From an uncultured Fibrobacter sp. (GTDB taxonomy: Bacteria; Fibrobacterota; Fibrobacteria; Fibrobacterales; Fibrobacteraceae): a stretch of DNA of 46,956 nt. Within the stretch, counting starts at the first letter, position 1. Every line of letters begins with the position of its first letter. This document shows positions 15,185 to 24,256 of this stretch, in pieces. The notes beneath the pieces are model-generated. The model was not told the DNA's origin and did no database searches. It saw only the letters and a program-made list of their open reading frames with translations. The stretch lies in contig CAMJQW010000017.1 of the NCBI GenBank assembly GCA_946408125.1, positions 1 through 46,956 on the forward strand, written 5' to 3'. Position numbers and translations under genes: made by a program.

Positions 15185-17839
15185 ATGATTAAAAGGGATA
15201 TTGGATTGCTGGCCGGAACGTTCTCTCTTGCGACGTTCATGTCTGTCGCGGCCCTTCCGCAGTATGCGGGAGCTGCTCAGCGCCAGATGGAAAATCTTTC
15301 GCGTGGCCTTGCGGTCACGAACACGGGCAAGGGTGTGCTCGTGAGCTGGCGTCTCTTGGGTACAGATGACCCCGCGACGGAATTCAACCTCTACCGCGAT
15401 GGAGAGAAGGTGGCCTCTATCGGGAAGACTGCTGGCACGAACTACTTGGACGCCGCCGGCAAGACGACTTCCAAGTATACGGTTGCAGCCGTGGTGAACG
15501 GCAAGGAAGGTGCCAAGCAGGCTGTTTCCGTGGTGCTCGACAAGACGGTCTCGAATAGCGGGAAGGAGTTCCCGTACAAGACGATCAAGCTTGAAGTTCC
15601 CGCGGCGCAGACGATGCCCGACGGCGAAAAGTGCACTTACACTCCCAACGACATGAGTGCTGCCGACCTCGATGGCGACGGCGAATACGAACTTATCTTG
15701 AAGTGGGACCCGAGCAACGCCCACGATAACTCCCAGACGGGCTACACGGGCACGGTGTTCATCGACGCCTACAAGCTCGACGGTACGCGCCTGTGGCGCA
15801 TCGACCTCGGCAAGAACATCCGCGCGGGTGCGCACTACACGCAGTTCCAGGTGTTCGACTACGATGGCGATGGCAAGGCCGAAATGATCGTGAAGACCGC
15901 CGACGGTACGATTGACGGTACGGGCAAGGCGATTGGCGACAAGTCCAAGGATTACCGCGACGCCAATGGTTTGGTGCTGAAGGGACCCGAATACCTGACG
16001 GTGTTTCGCGGTGCTGACGGTGCGGAAATCACGACGATTGAGTATGTCCCGAGCCGCGACATCAACCAGCACGTGAAAGGCAAGGATGCCAAGGGCTACT
16101 GGGGCGACAATTACGGTAACCGCTGCGAACGCTATATCGCGGCGACTGCTTACCTCGATGGCGTGCATCCGAGCGCGATTTTTATCCGCGGTTATTACAG
16201 TTCTTCTTACGTGGTGGCCTACGACTTCGACGGCAAGAACCTCAAGCAGCGCTGGTACCACAAGTCCGAGGATCCGGGCAAGGGCCTTTATGCGCAGGGC
16301 AACCACAATATCGCGGTGGGCGATATCGATGGCGACGGTTACGATGAAATCGTGTTCGGCGGTGCGACGCTGAACCACGACGGTACGCTCCGTTACAGCA
16401 CGCAGCTCGGTCACGGCGATGCGGGCCACTTGGGCGACCTCGACCCCGACCATCCGGGCATGGAATTCTGGGATGTGCACGAACATACCGATGCCCAGTA
16501 TACCGAAGAAATGCGCGGCTCCGATGGCAAGGTTTATTGGGGCACTCCGCAGCCTTCTTCCGGTGGCGTAGATAACGGCCGTGGCATGGCTGCCGATATC
16601 GATTCCGAATACCGCGGTTACGAGGTCTGGTCGAGCAAGGGCGGCGGCATGAAGACCGCTTCGGGAAAGAGCATCGGCTCTCCCTCGGTCTCCACGAACT
16701 TCCGCATTTACTTTGATGGCGACGAGTACGATGAACTCCTGGACGGCGCCTACGTGACCAAGTTCAATTCCAGTTCCAAGAAATCCGAAGTCTATTTTGA
16801 CGGTGAAAAGGCGCTCGGCGCTGCCGGTTGCAACGGCACCAAGAACACCCCGAGCCTTGTCGCCGACCTCTTCGGTGACTGGCGCGAAGAACTCGTGGTG
16901 CGCAACGGGAATGACCCGACGACGCTCTACATCGTTTCGACTCCGGTGGAAAGCAAGCTCCGCGTGTACACGCTGATGCACGATGCCACCTACCGCGTGG
17001 CTGTCGCCTGGCAGAATACGGCCTACAACCAGCCGCCGCACATCGGCTACTACCTGCCCGATGCGGTGAAGTCGCTCACGCAACCCTCCGTCTACGTGGT
17101 GGGCGAGGATCCGACTCCTGCCGATACGACCCCGGTGGTGAACAACGGAAAATCTGAACTCGATGCCTCTACCCCGAAGGAAGGCGTTGGTGCGACTGAA
17201 TCGAGCAACGAAGGCTTCCTCAAGAACGGCTATTATAATTTTGCCAATGAACTCTCAAGCTTTGGCTCTTGGGAAATTTTCTCGAAGACCGAGGCGAAGA
17301 CGACGCTTACGATTCGCTTTACTAACGGGGGCTCTACTTCCCGTGACATGTCGCTGAACGTGAACGGTTCTTCTGCCGGTACGGTAAGCTTCCCCTCGAC
17401 GGATGCTTCGTGGACGACCTATGCCGAAGCGAAGATTGACGTGAAGCTGGTTGCCGGCGTGAATACGCTTAAATTTACTTCGACGACGAGTGACGGCGGC
17501 CCGAACTTCGACATGTTCACCTTCGGTATCGACGGCGTGGAAATTTATGACGGGACGCAGAAGCTTGACGACACGACGAAAACCGTTGTGGCTGCCGCTC
17601 CGCTTAAGGGTGGCGTCTGGTTCAACCCCTCGAAGGGAATCCTCTTTACCCCGAAGGCGGGCTTTGCTGAAATTTACTTCTACGATATGTCCGGAGCCAT
17701 GCGCCTGGGTGTTTCCAAGGACGTGGCGGCGGGTGTGAATGCCTTCGAACTCGATCGCCGTGTGCTTCCGAAGGGAATGTACGTTGTGAAGGTGAAACTT
17801 GACGGAAAACTCGCGCTTGTCTCAAGGATGGTGAAGTAA
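15185..17839 (+). CDS. Rhamnogalacturonan lyase, PL11, with CBM35 and sorting domain
   Basis: An 884-residue secreted enzyme. After a signal peptide (to about residue 30) comes a beta domain, then the PL11 propeller with Asp-rich Ca loops ADLDGDGEYE, VFDYDGDGKAE and VGDIDGDGYDE, and the block GAHYTQFQVFDYDG. PL11 enzymes cut the Rha-GalA backbone of rhamnogalacturonan I by beta-elimination. Residues 660-790 form a CBM35-like module with TSDGGPNFDMF. The last ~85 residues (LKGGVWFNPSKGILF to SRMVK) resemble a type-A/Por C-terminal sorting domain, suggesting T9SS-type export or surface attachment (inference). A GGAG ribosome-binding site lies nine bases before the ATG. The stop overlaps the next ATG by one base. 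Confidence 0.93.
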   Translation: MIKRDIGLLAGTFSLATFMSVAALPQYAGAAQRQMENLSRGLAVTNTGKGVLVSWRLLGTDDPATEFNLYRDGEKVASIGKTAGTNYLDAAGKTTSKYTVAAVVNGKEGAKQAVSVVLDKTVSNSGKEFPYKTIKLEVPAAQTMPDGEKCTYTPNDMSAADLDGDGEYELILKWDPSNAHDNSQTGYTGTVFIDAYKLDGTRLWRIDLGKNIRAGAHYTQFQVFDYDGDGKAEMIVKTADGTIDGTGKAIGDKSKDYRDANGLVLKGPEYLTVFRGADGAEITTIEYVPSRDINQHVKGKDAKGYWGDNYGNRCERYIAATAYLDGVHPSAIFIRGYYSSSYVVAYDFDGKNLKQRWYHKSEDPGKGLYAQGNHNIAVGDIDGDGYDEIVFGGATLNHDGTLRYSTQLGHGDAGHLGDLDPDHPGMEFWDVHEHTDAQYTEEMRGSDGKVYWGTPQPSSGGVDNGRGMAADIDSEYRGYEVWSSKGGGMKTASGKSIGSPSVSTNFRIYFDGDEYDELLDGAYVTKFNSSSKKSEVYFDGEKALGAAGCNGTKNTPSLVADLFGDWREELVVRNGNDPTTLYIVSTPVESKLRVYTLMHDATYRVAVAWQNTAYNQPPHIGYYLPDAVKSLTQPSVYVVGEDPTPADTTPVVNNGKSELDASTPKEGVGATESSNEGFLKNGYYNFANELSSFGSWEIFSKTEAKTTLTIRFTNGGSTSRDMSLNVNGSSAGTVSFPSTDASWTTYAEAKIDVKLVAGVNTLKFTSTTSDGGPNFDMFTFGIDGVEIYDGTQKLDDTTKTVVAAAPLKGGVWFNPSKGILFTPKAGFAEIYFYDMSGAMRLGVSKDVAAGVNAFELDRRVLPKGMYVVKVKLDGKLALVSRMVK

Positions 17840-19710
17840 TGGGCTTGTTCACCAAGATTTGGCATTCCGCCGTTATCGCATCGATGGTCGTTGCCCCGCT
17901 CGCGTGGGCGAAGGTGACCATCTACATGTGTGGTGATTCCACCATGCAGGACTGGAATGCCGGTTATTACCCCAAGCAGGGACAGGGCCAGGATTTCCAT
18001 TTCTGGTTCGACCCGGCCAAGGCTACGGTCGTGAACCGTGGCCAGGGCGGCATGTCGCTGGGTGGTGGCGGCAAGGATAAAAACGGCAATACCGCAGTCG
18101 GTTATTACGATATGTTCTTCAAGAAGGGCTGTTCCAACGGGAACTGCATTGCCGAAAAATTGCAGGCGGGTGATTATGTTGTCATCCAGTTCGGGATTAA
18201 CGACATCAATTACAGTACCGAGGATTTTTTCAAGTCCAACATGAAAAAGATGGTCGACGATGTTCGTGCCAAGGGGGCGAACCCCATCATCATGAGCCCT
18301 ATCCGTCGACTGTATTACGATTCCCCGACGCAGATTCATAACAGCTATCGCGGCTACCCGGCGCTTAACCAGCAACTAGCCAAAGACCTGAATGTTCCGT
18401 TCATCGACATGAGCGAGATGGTCGCGAACTATATGATTTCGGTGGGAGAACAGTATGCGGCCCAGTTCATTTTCAACTATGCGACGAGCGCGGAATACAG
18501 TACCATCCAGTCAGGTAAGGACCAGACGGACCAGGTCCACTTGCAGATGAACGGTGCGAACGCTTTCGGGCGTATCATTACCGAACAGATGCGTGCGCAT
18601 TCCGATTCGGTGGTGAAAAAACTCGGTGACTACATGGCGCCCATGTACCAGGTGGCTGTCAAGGTAAGCCCCGAGGGAGCCGCCGAAGCGACATCGATAA
18701 ATGCCTACTATCCGCAGGGAATGACCGTGTTGCTCAAGACGATTCCGAAGAGCGGAAAGAAGTTCCTGGGATGGTACGACGGCAACGGCAACAAGGTCGG
18801 CGCTTCGAGCCGCTCCGAGGTGAAGTCCCCGTACATTCATACGTTCGTGATGGGGAATGCCGCGACTCAGTATACGGCCGTCTATGAAGGCGGTTCGGCG
18901 CAGAAATACGAAGGTGACGGGGCCGCCCTCAAGGCATTCCCGATAACGACTCCGAAGAGCCTCGACGACGTTACGTTCATTCCGTTCACTCCGATGGAAG
19001 GAACGGAACAGATTGATGTGAAGGTTGACAAGGATATCAAGAAGTTCTTTGACGCCTACAAGCCCGATACGGGACTCGGAACCTCGGATACCAACTGGGC
19101 GCATACGGGGGTCGGCTTCTTCAATATGGCAAACGAGATGAACTCCTTTGCTAGCTACAAGATGAAGTTCCCGGGTGCGGGCAACGTGACGCTTGCGGTA
19201 CGCTATGCGAACGGTGGCACATCTGACCGCATGTTCAATGCTTACCTGGACCACGATTACCTCGTGAACGCACCGCCTACGGGTGCTTGGGACAAGTGGG
19301 ATACAGCCTATGTTGTGATGGATGCCCCGCTTGGCGAGGCTGAACTCAAGTTTATCTCGCTGACTTCGGACGGTGCGCCGAATATCGATGCCTTCGGTTT
19401 CAGCATCGATGGAGTGTGCCGCGTAAGCGAAGGCTGCGCTGGGGAGCCGGATACGACGCAGGATACCTCGAAGACGGCCTTGCGCGGGGTGGCTGCAAAT
19501 CTGGGCGTAAATCTCCGTGGCGGTATGCTTACGCTTTTGCATGATGCCGACGTGAGCGTGTTCGACACGCGCGGCCGCCTCGTGGTGCGCAAGACGATGG
19601 CTGCGGGCGAGGTGGATCTCTCGTCGCTCGTGAGTGCGAACGGGCTGTACCGTATCGTGGTCCGTGAAGGTAATTCCAAGTTTGTCGCAACGTATGCGAA
19701 GGTGAGGTAG
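17839..19710 (+). CDS. Rhamnogalacturonan acetylesterase (CE12-type SGNH) with CBM35
   Basis: A 623-residue secreted SGNH esterase. The signal peptide ends near AWA (residue 24). Catalytic blocks are CGDSTMQDW (Ser), FGINDIN (the Asn block) and DQVHLQMNGAN (Asp and His). These enzymes remove acetyl groups from rhamnogalacturonan so that lyases can act. A small beta module at about 290-350 (YYPQGMTVLLKTIPKSGKKF) is followed by a CBM35-like module (about 410-535, TSDGAPNIDAF) and a C-terminal sorting-type domain. It is coupled to the PL11 gene by a one-base overlap and is followed two bases later by a second esterase. Block III reads GIND rather than the usual GHND. Confidence 0.9.
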   Translation: MGLFTKIWHSAVIASMVVAPLAWAKVTIYMCGDSTMQDWNAGYYPKQGQGQDFHFWFDPAKATVVNRGQGGMSLGGGGKDKNGNTAVGYYDMFFKKGCSNGNCIAEKLQAGDYVVIQFGINDINYSTEDFFKSNMKKMVDDVRAKGANPIIMSPIRRLYYDSPTQIHNSYRGYPALNQQLAKDLNVPFIDMSEMVANYMISVGEQYAAQFIFNYATSAEYSTIQSGKDQTDQVHLQMNGANAFGRIITEQMRAHSDSVVKKLGDYMAPMYQVAVKVSPEGAAEATSINAYYPQGMTVLLKTIPKSGKKFLGWYDGNGNKVGASSRSEVKSPYIHTFVMGNAATQYTAVYEGGSAQKYEGDGAALKAFPITTPKSLDDVTFIPFTPMEGTEQIDVKVDKDIKKFFDAYKPDTGLGTSDTNWAHTGVGFFNMANEMNSFASYKMKFPGAGNVTLAVRYANGGTSDRMFNAYLDHDYLVNAPPTGAWDKWDTAYVVMDAPLGEAELKFISLTSDGAPNIDAFGFSIDGVCRVSEGCAGEPDTTQDTSKTALRGVAANLGVNLRGGMLTLLHDADVSVFDTRGRLVVRKTMAAGEVDLSSLVSANGLYRIVVREGNSKFVATYAKVR

Positions 19711-19712
19711 GG

Positions 19713-21446
19713 ATGCGCCGCGCTATTAAATTCCTTCTCATTGCAGCAGTGTTCGCGGGTGTCGCCGTGAGCGATTCCACGAGTTTTACGATCCACGTGG
19801 CTGGCGATTCCACGGTGCAGACGTACAAGGATAACGTCTACCCGCAAACAGGCTGGGGTCAGGTTATCGGTTATTTTTTCGATGGTGCGCGCGTGAAGGT
19901 CAACAATGCGGCTCTCGGTGGACGCAGCTCCCGCACGTTTATCGAGGAAGGTCGCCTGGATGGAATCCTCAAGGCGGCGCAGAAGGGTGACTACCTCTTT
20001 GTACAGTTTGGCCACAACGACCGCGACTACTCCAAGGAAGCCCGTTACGTTCCGCCTGCGGACTTCCCGAAATACATCCAGCAGTTCGTGGATGCGGGCA
20101 AGCAAAAGGGATTGAACGTTATACTCGTATCCCCAATGAACCTGAACGGTAGCCGTAACGTGTTTTCGACAGGAAGCAACAACTACGATGCCCGCGGCAT
20201 GATGCAGAAGATTGCGACGGACAGCAAGATTCCGTTTGTCGACTTGAACATGAAGTCGTACAATACCTACAATACGACATACAAGAACATGCCGGATTAC
20301 GTGACGCGATATCTTTATAAAAAGCTTGAGGCGGGCGAGTACCCGAATTTTCCCGACGGCGTGAACGACGGTACGACGCACTTCCAGGAGATGGGCTCGA
20401 TGGGCCATGCGCAGATGATTTGCGAGGAACTCGAGGAAAATCTCAAGAGCAATACGAACCTTTCTGCCGAGGCAAAGGCTGCGCTTACGACTCTTGTTTC
20501 GGCCATCAAGCCGCGATACACGATTAACGTGAAGACCAACCTTTCGAACTATTCCGGGCTCATTACGCAGACGCAGCATTTCCCGGCGGGTTCGCCGATG
20601 ACGCTCCGTGTGACGCCCAAGTCGGAAACCTTTGAAAAGTGGGTCGATGACGACTGCAATGAGATTTCGACCAAGCAGATCTATTACGGCTTCAAGACGA
20701 AGGCCCGCGACATTACCTACACGGCGATGTTCAAGGGCGGTGCGGCCTGTCAGCCGACATCGCACGGCGAAGAAGGTTCCAGAGGCAACAACCCGACATC
20801 TTCGAGTTCGGATGGCCCGCAGTCTTCAGCTTCGATCGATACTTCGCTTTGCTTTACGGGCGTGGCCGATACGGCTTGGCGTTCCCCGATTGACATGTCG
20901 AAACCCGAAGTGGGTGACGGCACGACCGATGCGAACCACGAAGGCTTTACGGGCCAGGGATTTTTCAACCTCGAGAACAGTGCCAACAGCACGGCTACGT
21001 ATAACATAACTTCTGACCAGTCGGCCTCTAACGCGCGCATGATGGTGCGCTACGCCTTTGACGGTACGACCAATCGCGACATGAAGATTACGGTAGACAA
21101 CGGCACCTATGACGTGGCATTCCCGCCCACGGGTGGCTGGGACAAGTGGGATACGGTCTACATCGAAGACGTGTGGGTGGATGCGCTCGATTTCAAGGTG
21201 AAGCTCGCCTCCACGACATCGGACGGCGGCCCGAATGTGGATATGATCGCTTTCGACATCAAGGGCGTGTACCGCACCGGATGCAATCCCGCGAAGGTGG
21301 ATGGCGATACGACCACGACGCGCATTGTACGCATTCCTGCCGGAAAAACAGAACGCGCCGCGACGGGGTCGTTCAACGTGAAGGGACAATCCGTTCCTGC
21401 GTTTGGGCGTATGCACAAGGCCCGCGGACATTACTTCAAACATTAG
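19713..21446 (+). CDS. Second rhamnogalacturonan acetylesterase (CE12) with CBM35
   Basis: A 577-residue paralog of the preceding esterase and a closer match to classical CE12. After a short signal peptide come VAGDSTVQTY, GGRSSRTF, FGHNDRDYS and DGTTHF, giving the Ser, Asn and Asp-His sites. A small beta module like that in its neighbour lies near 265-345, then a Ser-rich linker (TSSSSDGPQSSAS) and a CBM35-like module at about 395-525 (TSDGGPNVDMI). The C terminus ends with a short FNVKGQSVPAF...GHYF segment, a shortened version of the sorting-type tail. Two esterases in one transcript suggest different acetyl positions or linkages (inference). It is the last gene of the PL11-CE12-CE12 transcript. 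Confidence 0.93.
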   Translation: MRRAIKFLLIAAVFAGVAVSDSTSFTIHVAGDSTVQTYKDNVYPQTGWGQVIGYFFDGARVKVNNAALGGRSSRTFIEEGRLDGILKAAQKGDYLFVQFGHNDRDYSKEARYVPPADFPKYIQQFVDAGKQKGLNVILVSPMNLNGSRNVFSTGSNNYDARGMMQKIATDSKIPFVDLNMKSYNTYNTTYKNMPDYVTRYLYKKLEAGEYPNFPDGVNDGTTHFQEMGSMGHAQMICEELEENLKSNTNLSAEAKAALTTLVSAIKPRYTINVKTNLSNYSGLITQTQHFPAGSPMTLRVTPKSETFEKWVDDDCNEISTKQIYYGFKTKARDITYTAMFKGGAACQPTSHGEEGSRGNNPTSSSSDGPQSSASIDTSLCFTGVADTAWRSPIDMSKPEVGDGTTDANHEGFTGQGFFNLENSANSTATYNITSDQSASNARMMVRYAFDGTTNRDMKITVDNGTYDVAFPPTGGWDKWDTVYIEDVWVDALDFKVKLASTTSDGGPNVDMIAFDIKGVYRTGCNPAKVDGDTTTTRIVRIPAGKTERAATGSFNVKGQSVPAFGRMHKARGHYFKH

Positions 21447-21495
21447 GATTCGCTTGTTTCTGCGAGATGTTGCGCGTATTCACAGTTTTCAAATT

Positions 21496-21540
21496 GTAGA
21501 CTTTTTTATGTGTCGAAACGTGGACTTTTTTGTTATATTT
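21496..21540 (+). promoter_or_regulatory. GTAGACTTTTTT/GTGGACTTTTTT repeats and promoter of TIGR02147 gene
   Basis: GTAGACTTTTTT at 21496-21507 and GTGGACTTTTTT at 21520-21531 are direct repeats 24 bases apart, about two helical turns. The second runs straight into GTTATATTTC with TATATT at 21534-21539, nine bases before the ATG at 21549. The repeats match those upstream of the PL11 gene, so a common regulator, perhaps the TIGR02147 product itself, may act at both. Confidence 0.5.
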
Positions 21541-21548
21541 CTGGTAGA

Positions 21549-22454
21549 ATGATCGACCTTTTTGAATATTTGAACTATCGCGATTTTTTGCGCGACGCCT
21601 ACGAGGAACGCCACAAGGGGGACTGGCGCTTCAGTCACCGCTACATTGCCGAGCGTGCCGGTTTCGACGCATCGATGTTCAACAAAATTTTGCAGGGCAA
21701 GCGTAACTTGACCGCCCGCCTGGTTTCCGTTTTTGCCGATATATTTTGTGATGATGCTCGTGAGAAAGCCTATTTTGCCGATATGGTGGCCTTCAACCAG
21801 GCGAAGAACCATTCCGAAAGCAGGCGCTTTCTGGAAAAGCTCGTGGCCACGAAGGAATGCAAGGTCGAGAACGTGGCGAAGGACCAGTTCGAGTATTTTG
21901 ACCACTGGTACCATGCGGTTATTCGCGAACTCGTGACGTTCTACCCGTACGTGGGCGACGATGCGGCGCTCGGGCTCATGGTTCGCCCGCCGATTACCGC
22001 TTCGCAGGTGCGCTCGTCGATTGCGCTCTTGGAACGCCTCTCGATGATCAAGAAGAATCCCGAGACGGGCTTTTACGAGCAGACGCAGGGATTGATTTCG
22101 AGCGGTTCGGAGTCGTACAGCACGGCGGTAAATTCGTACATCCAGCAGAACTTGAATGTGGCACAGGATGCGATGGACCGCTTCGGCAGGGATGAACGCA
22201 ACCTCTCAACGCTCGCGTTCGCCTGCGACGAGACGACGTACGGCGAGCTCGTGGAGATGGTACGCAGGTTCCGCAGGGAAATCCTTGCGAAGGTTTCGCA
22301 GTGCGAAAAGCCGAATCGCGTGTTCCAGCTGGGTATGCAGCTGTTTCCGCTTTCGGACCCGTACCCGCCACCGCAGCGCCGCGGGCGCAAGCGCAGGATT
22401 CGCGGGCAGGAAATTGCGGATGCCGACAAGTCGGGGGTTGTGGATGATGAGTAA
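21549..22454 (+). CDS. TIGR02147-family putative transcriptional regulator
   Basis: A 301-residue member of the TIGR02147 (DUF4423-like) family, known mainly as a paralogous family in Fibrobacter. Conserved features are the start MIDLFEYLNYRDFLRDAYEE, a helix-turn-helix-like part (YIAERAGFDASMFNKILQGK), the RNLTARLVSVFADIF segment and the YYPY-type block HAVIRELVTFYPY. The tail is basic (PPPQRRGRKRRIRG). Function is inferred as DNA binding. ATG 21549 is chosen because it matches the family start. A -10 hexamer nine bases upstream implies a near-leaderless mRNA. The 3' end overlaps the PL1-fold lipoprotein gene, suggesting a dedicated regulator-target pair. Confidence 0.88.
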   Translation: MIDLFEYLNYRDFLRDAYEERHKGDWRFSHRYIAERAGFDASMFNKILQGKRNLTARLVSVFADIFCDDAREKAYFADMVAFNQAKNHSESRRFLEKLVATKECKVENVAKDQFEYFDHWYHAVIRELVTFYPYVGDDAALGLMVRPPITASQVRSSIALLERLSMIKKNPETGFYEQTQGLISSGSESYSTAVNSYIQQNLNVAQDAMDRFGRDERNLSTLAFACDETTYGELVEMVRRFRREILAKVSQCEKPNRVFQLGMQLFPLSDPYPPPQRRGRKRRIRGQEIADADKSGVVDDE

Positions 22455-24147
22455 GGGTGTATGGATTTTGGGCCCGGCGGCTCTCGCGGCCTCGCTGCTC
22501 GCTGTCCCGTTCCTTGCTGCCTGCTCCAGCAGCGAGGGCAATAAGGTTGCCGGCGGTACGGAAGCCGAGTCGACGCTAGCATTCCATGTGCAGCGTTCGG
22601 ACGGGAGCGTGGCGCCGTATGCGCGCGTGCGTATTCTTCCCGAGGATTATTTGAGTGACGGTTCCGCCCCGGCGGAGTGGAAGGAATCCGACGGGAACGG
22701 TTTCGTCGAGATTGCGGTGGAACCGGGCGACTATATGCTGGAGGCCCGCCATGTTGACGGGACTGCGGCGACGGGTGCCGTACGCCAGTTTGCTTTTGGC
22801 GGCAAGGATTCCGGTTCCAGGGTCGATACGGTCAAGCTAGGTGCGCTTTCTTCCATCGAGGGCTTCGTGCTGCTCGGGGATTCCGCTCCCGTGGTCCGCA
22901 TCGCGGGCCTGGACCGCTATGTGCTGCCCGACAGTACGGGGCATTTCGTGATAGACTCGCTCCCGTCCGGAAGTTTCGATGTCAAGTTCGGGGACCCGCA
23001 GGAGTCCCGTTCGGCGACGGTCGAGGCCGTTGCGGGTGATACGCTTTATGTGGACTGTTCCGATTCGAGTATCAATGTTGTCAAGCCGGAGAAATCCGCA
23101 TCCAGCGAGTATCCTGGGAAGGATTGGAGTGCACATGAATCGCTGCTTGCGGAAATCGAAGGATATGCGGTCGGGACGCTCGGAGCTGCGGGCGTCACCG
23201 ACAGCCTTGGCAATATCACGAGTGCCGAAGGCGAAATTTGCATCGTGACGACGACGGAGGACTACCTGATTGTCGAGGATACCACCGAGGTGGATTCCGC
23301 GGGCAACGCGACGACCACTGCGGTGATTGCGCCCGGTTCGCTGCGCGATTGCGCCTACAGGGATGGCCCCACGTGGGTAATTTTCGAAAAGAGCGGCACG
23401 TACAACTTGCAGTCTCCGCTCCGACTCAAAAATGACAAGACGATTGACGGACGCGGTCGCGATATCCGTATCGCTGGCATGGGCGTGCTGACCGACATGT
23501 CGAGCAACCTTGTCTTCGAAAACCTGACCTTTACGGCTCCCGCGATTACGGTTCTCGATACGAGTTCGCGCAGGGCGCTTTCTATTCACAACCGTACGCA
23601 CCATGTGTGGGTGGACCACTGCACCTTCGAGGAATACCCGCTGGTGGAACTCGACGTTAAGCGTGGTTCGCACAACGTGACGGTCTCCTGGTCTCGCTTC
23701 GAGAACGCGCAGTCGGGTGTGCTGTTCGGCCTGCCCGCCGACATGTTGAGGGAATCTGGCCAGCAGCTGACCGTACACCATAACTACTTTGTCGGACTTT
23801 CGAACTTCGGTATCCGTGTCCATGGCGGGGAACTTCACGTCTACAACAACTTCTTCAAGGATGTGAAGGCGGCGGGCTTCGAGTGTACGGATTCCGCCAG
23901 GTGCTATGTAGAGTCGAACGTATTCGACGTATCCACGCTGGTTTCGCTGTATGGCTTGTTCGACGAAGATGGCGCACCGATAGATACGACGGTCGGCTTT
24001 GTGAAAATGTCTGCGAACCTGGTTGTTGAAGGTGATGGAGAATTTGCGAATGATTCGCAAATTGACAAGCCGGACTACAAGTATGTGCTGGACGACGCGG
24101 ATGCGCTCCTTGCTGGGCGGATTCGCGATAATAGCGGCCCGCGGTAA
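22444..24147 (+). CDS. PL1-fold pectate-lyase-like lipoprotein, probably catalytically dead
   Basis: A 567-residue lipoprotein with lipobox LAAC followed by SSSE near residue 26. Residues 45-200 look like one or two carboxypeptidase-regulatory-type beta domains, followed by a right-handed beta helix of the PL1 pectate-lyase type: SGTYNLQSPLRLKNDKTIDG, HVWVDHCTFEE, LDVKRGSHNVTVSW and HVYNNFF. Aligned by eye without gaps to the usual HHNWFEDCIQRMPRVRFG block, this protein reads HHNYFVGLSNFGIRVHGG, so the catalytic Arg is Phe (residue 455) and the RxPxxR motif is lost. Two of three expected Ca-ligand Asp positions also differ. It may bind pectin rather than cut it. ATG 22447 is an alternative start. 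The gene overlaps the TIGR02147 gene by 11 bases. Confidence 0.8.
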   Translation: MMSKGVWILGPAALAASLLAVPFLAACSSSEGNKVAGGTEAESTLAFHVQRSDGSVAPYARVRILPEDYLSDGSAPAEWKESDGNGFVEIAVEPGDYMLEARHVDGTAATGAVRQFAFGGKDSGSRVDTVKLGALSSIEGFVLLGDSAPVVRIAGLDRYVLPDSTGHFVIDSLPSGSFDVKFGDPQESRSATVEAVAGDTLYVDCSDSSINVVKPEKSASSEYPGKDWSAHESLLAEIEGYAVGTLGAAGVTDSLGNITSAEGEICIVTTTEDYLIVEDTTEVDSAGNATTTAVIAPGSLRDCAYRDGPTWVIFEKSGTYNLQSPLRLKNDKTIDGRGRDIRIAGMGVLTDMSSNLVFENLTFTAPAITVLDTSSRRALSIHNRTHHVWVDHCTFEEYPLVELDVKRGSHNVTVSWSRFENAQSGVLFGLPADMLRESGQQLTVHHNYFVGLSNFGIRVHGGELHVYNNFFKDVKAAGFECTDSARCYVESNVFDVSTLVSLYGLFDEDGAPIDTTVGFVKMSANLVVEGDGEFANDSQIDKPDYKYVLDDADALLAGRIRDNSGPR

Positions 24148-24176
24148 CTATTCGCTGTAAATGTCCTGCATTACGA

Positions 24177-24209
24177 AAATACTTGAATTTATTTCAAGTA
24201 TTTTTTTGT
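24177..24209 (+). terminator. Terminator after the pectin island
   Basis: Perfect stem AAATACTTGAA (24177-24187) / TTCAAGTATTT (24193-24203) with a five-base loop, followed by a T-run. It closes the TIGR02147-lipoprotein transcript. Confidence 0.8.
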
Positions 24210-24225
24210 CCTCTAAATAAAGTTG

Positions 24226-24233
24226 TATATTTG
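24226..24233 (+). promoter_or_regulatory. TATATTTG promoter of FISUMP lipoprotein gene
   Basis: TATATTTG lies 23 bases before the ATG at 24257. An ACAGGA ribosome-binding site lies between. This gene therefore has a normal short leader, unlike several neighbours. Confidence 0.45.
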
Positions 24234-24256
24234 TTATAAATTAACAGGATTTTTTT

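Noticed and set aside
15152..17083. A 643-codon open frame on the minus strand, antisense to the PL11 gene
   Set aside because: It lies opposite a well-supported enzyme, has no recognisable domains and is rich in Arg, His and Val as expected for the shadow of GC-biased codons.
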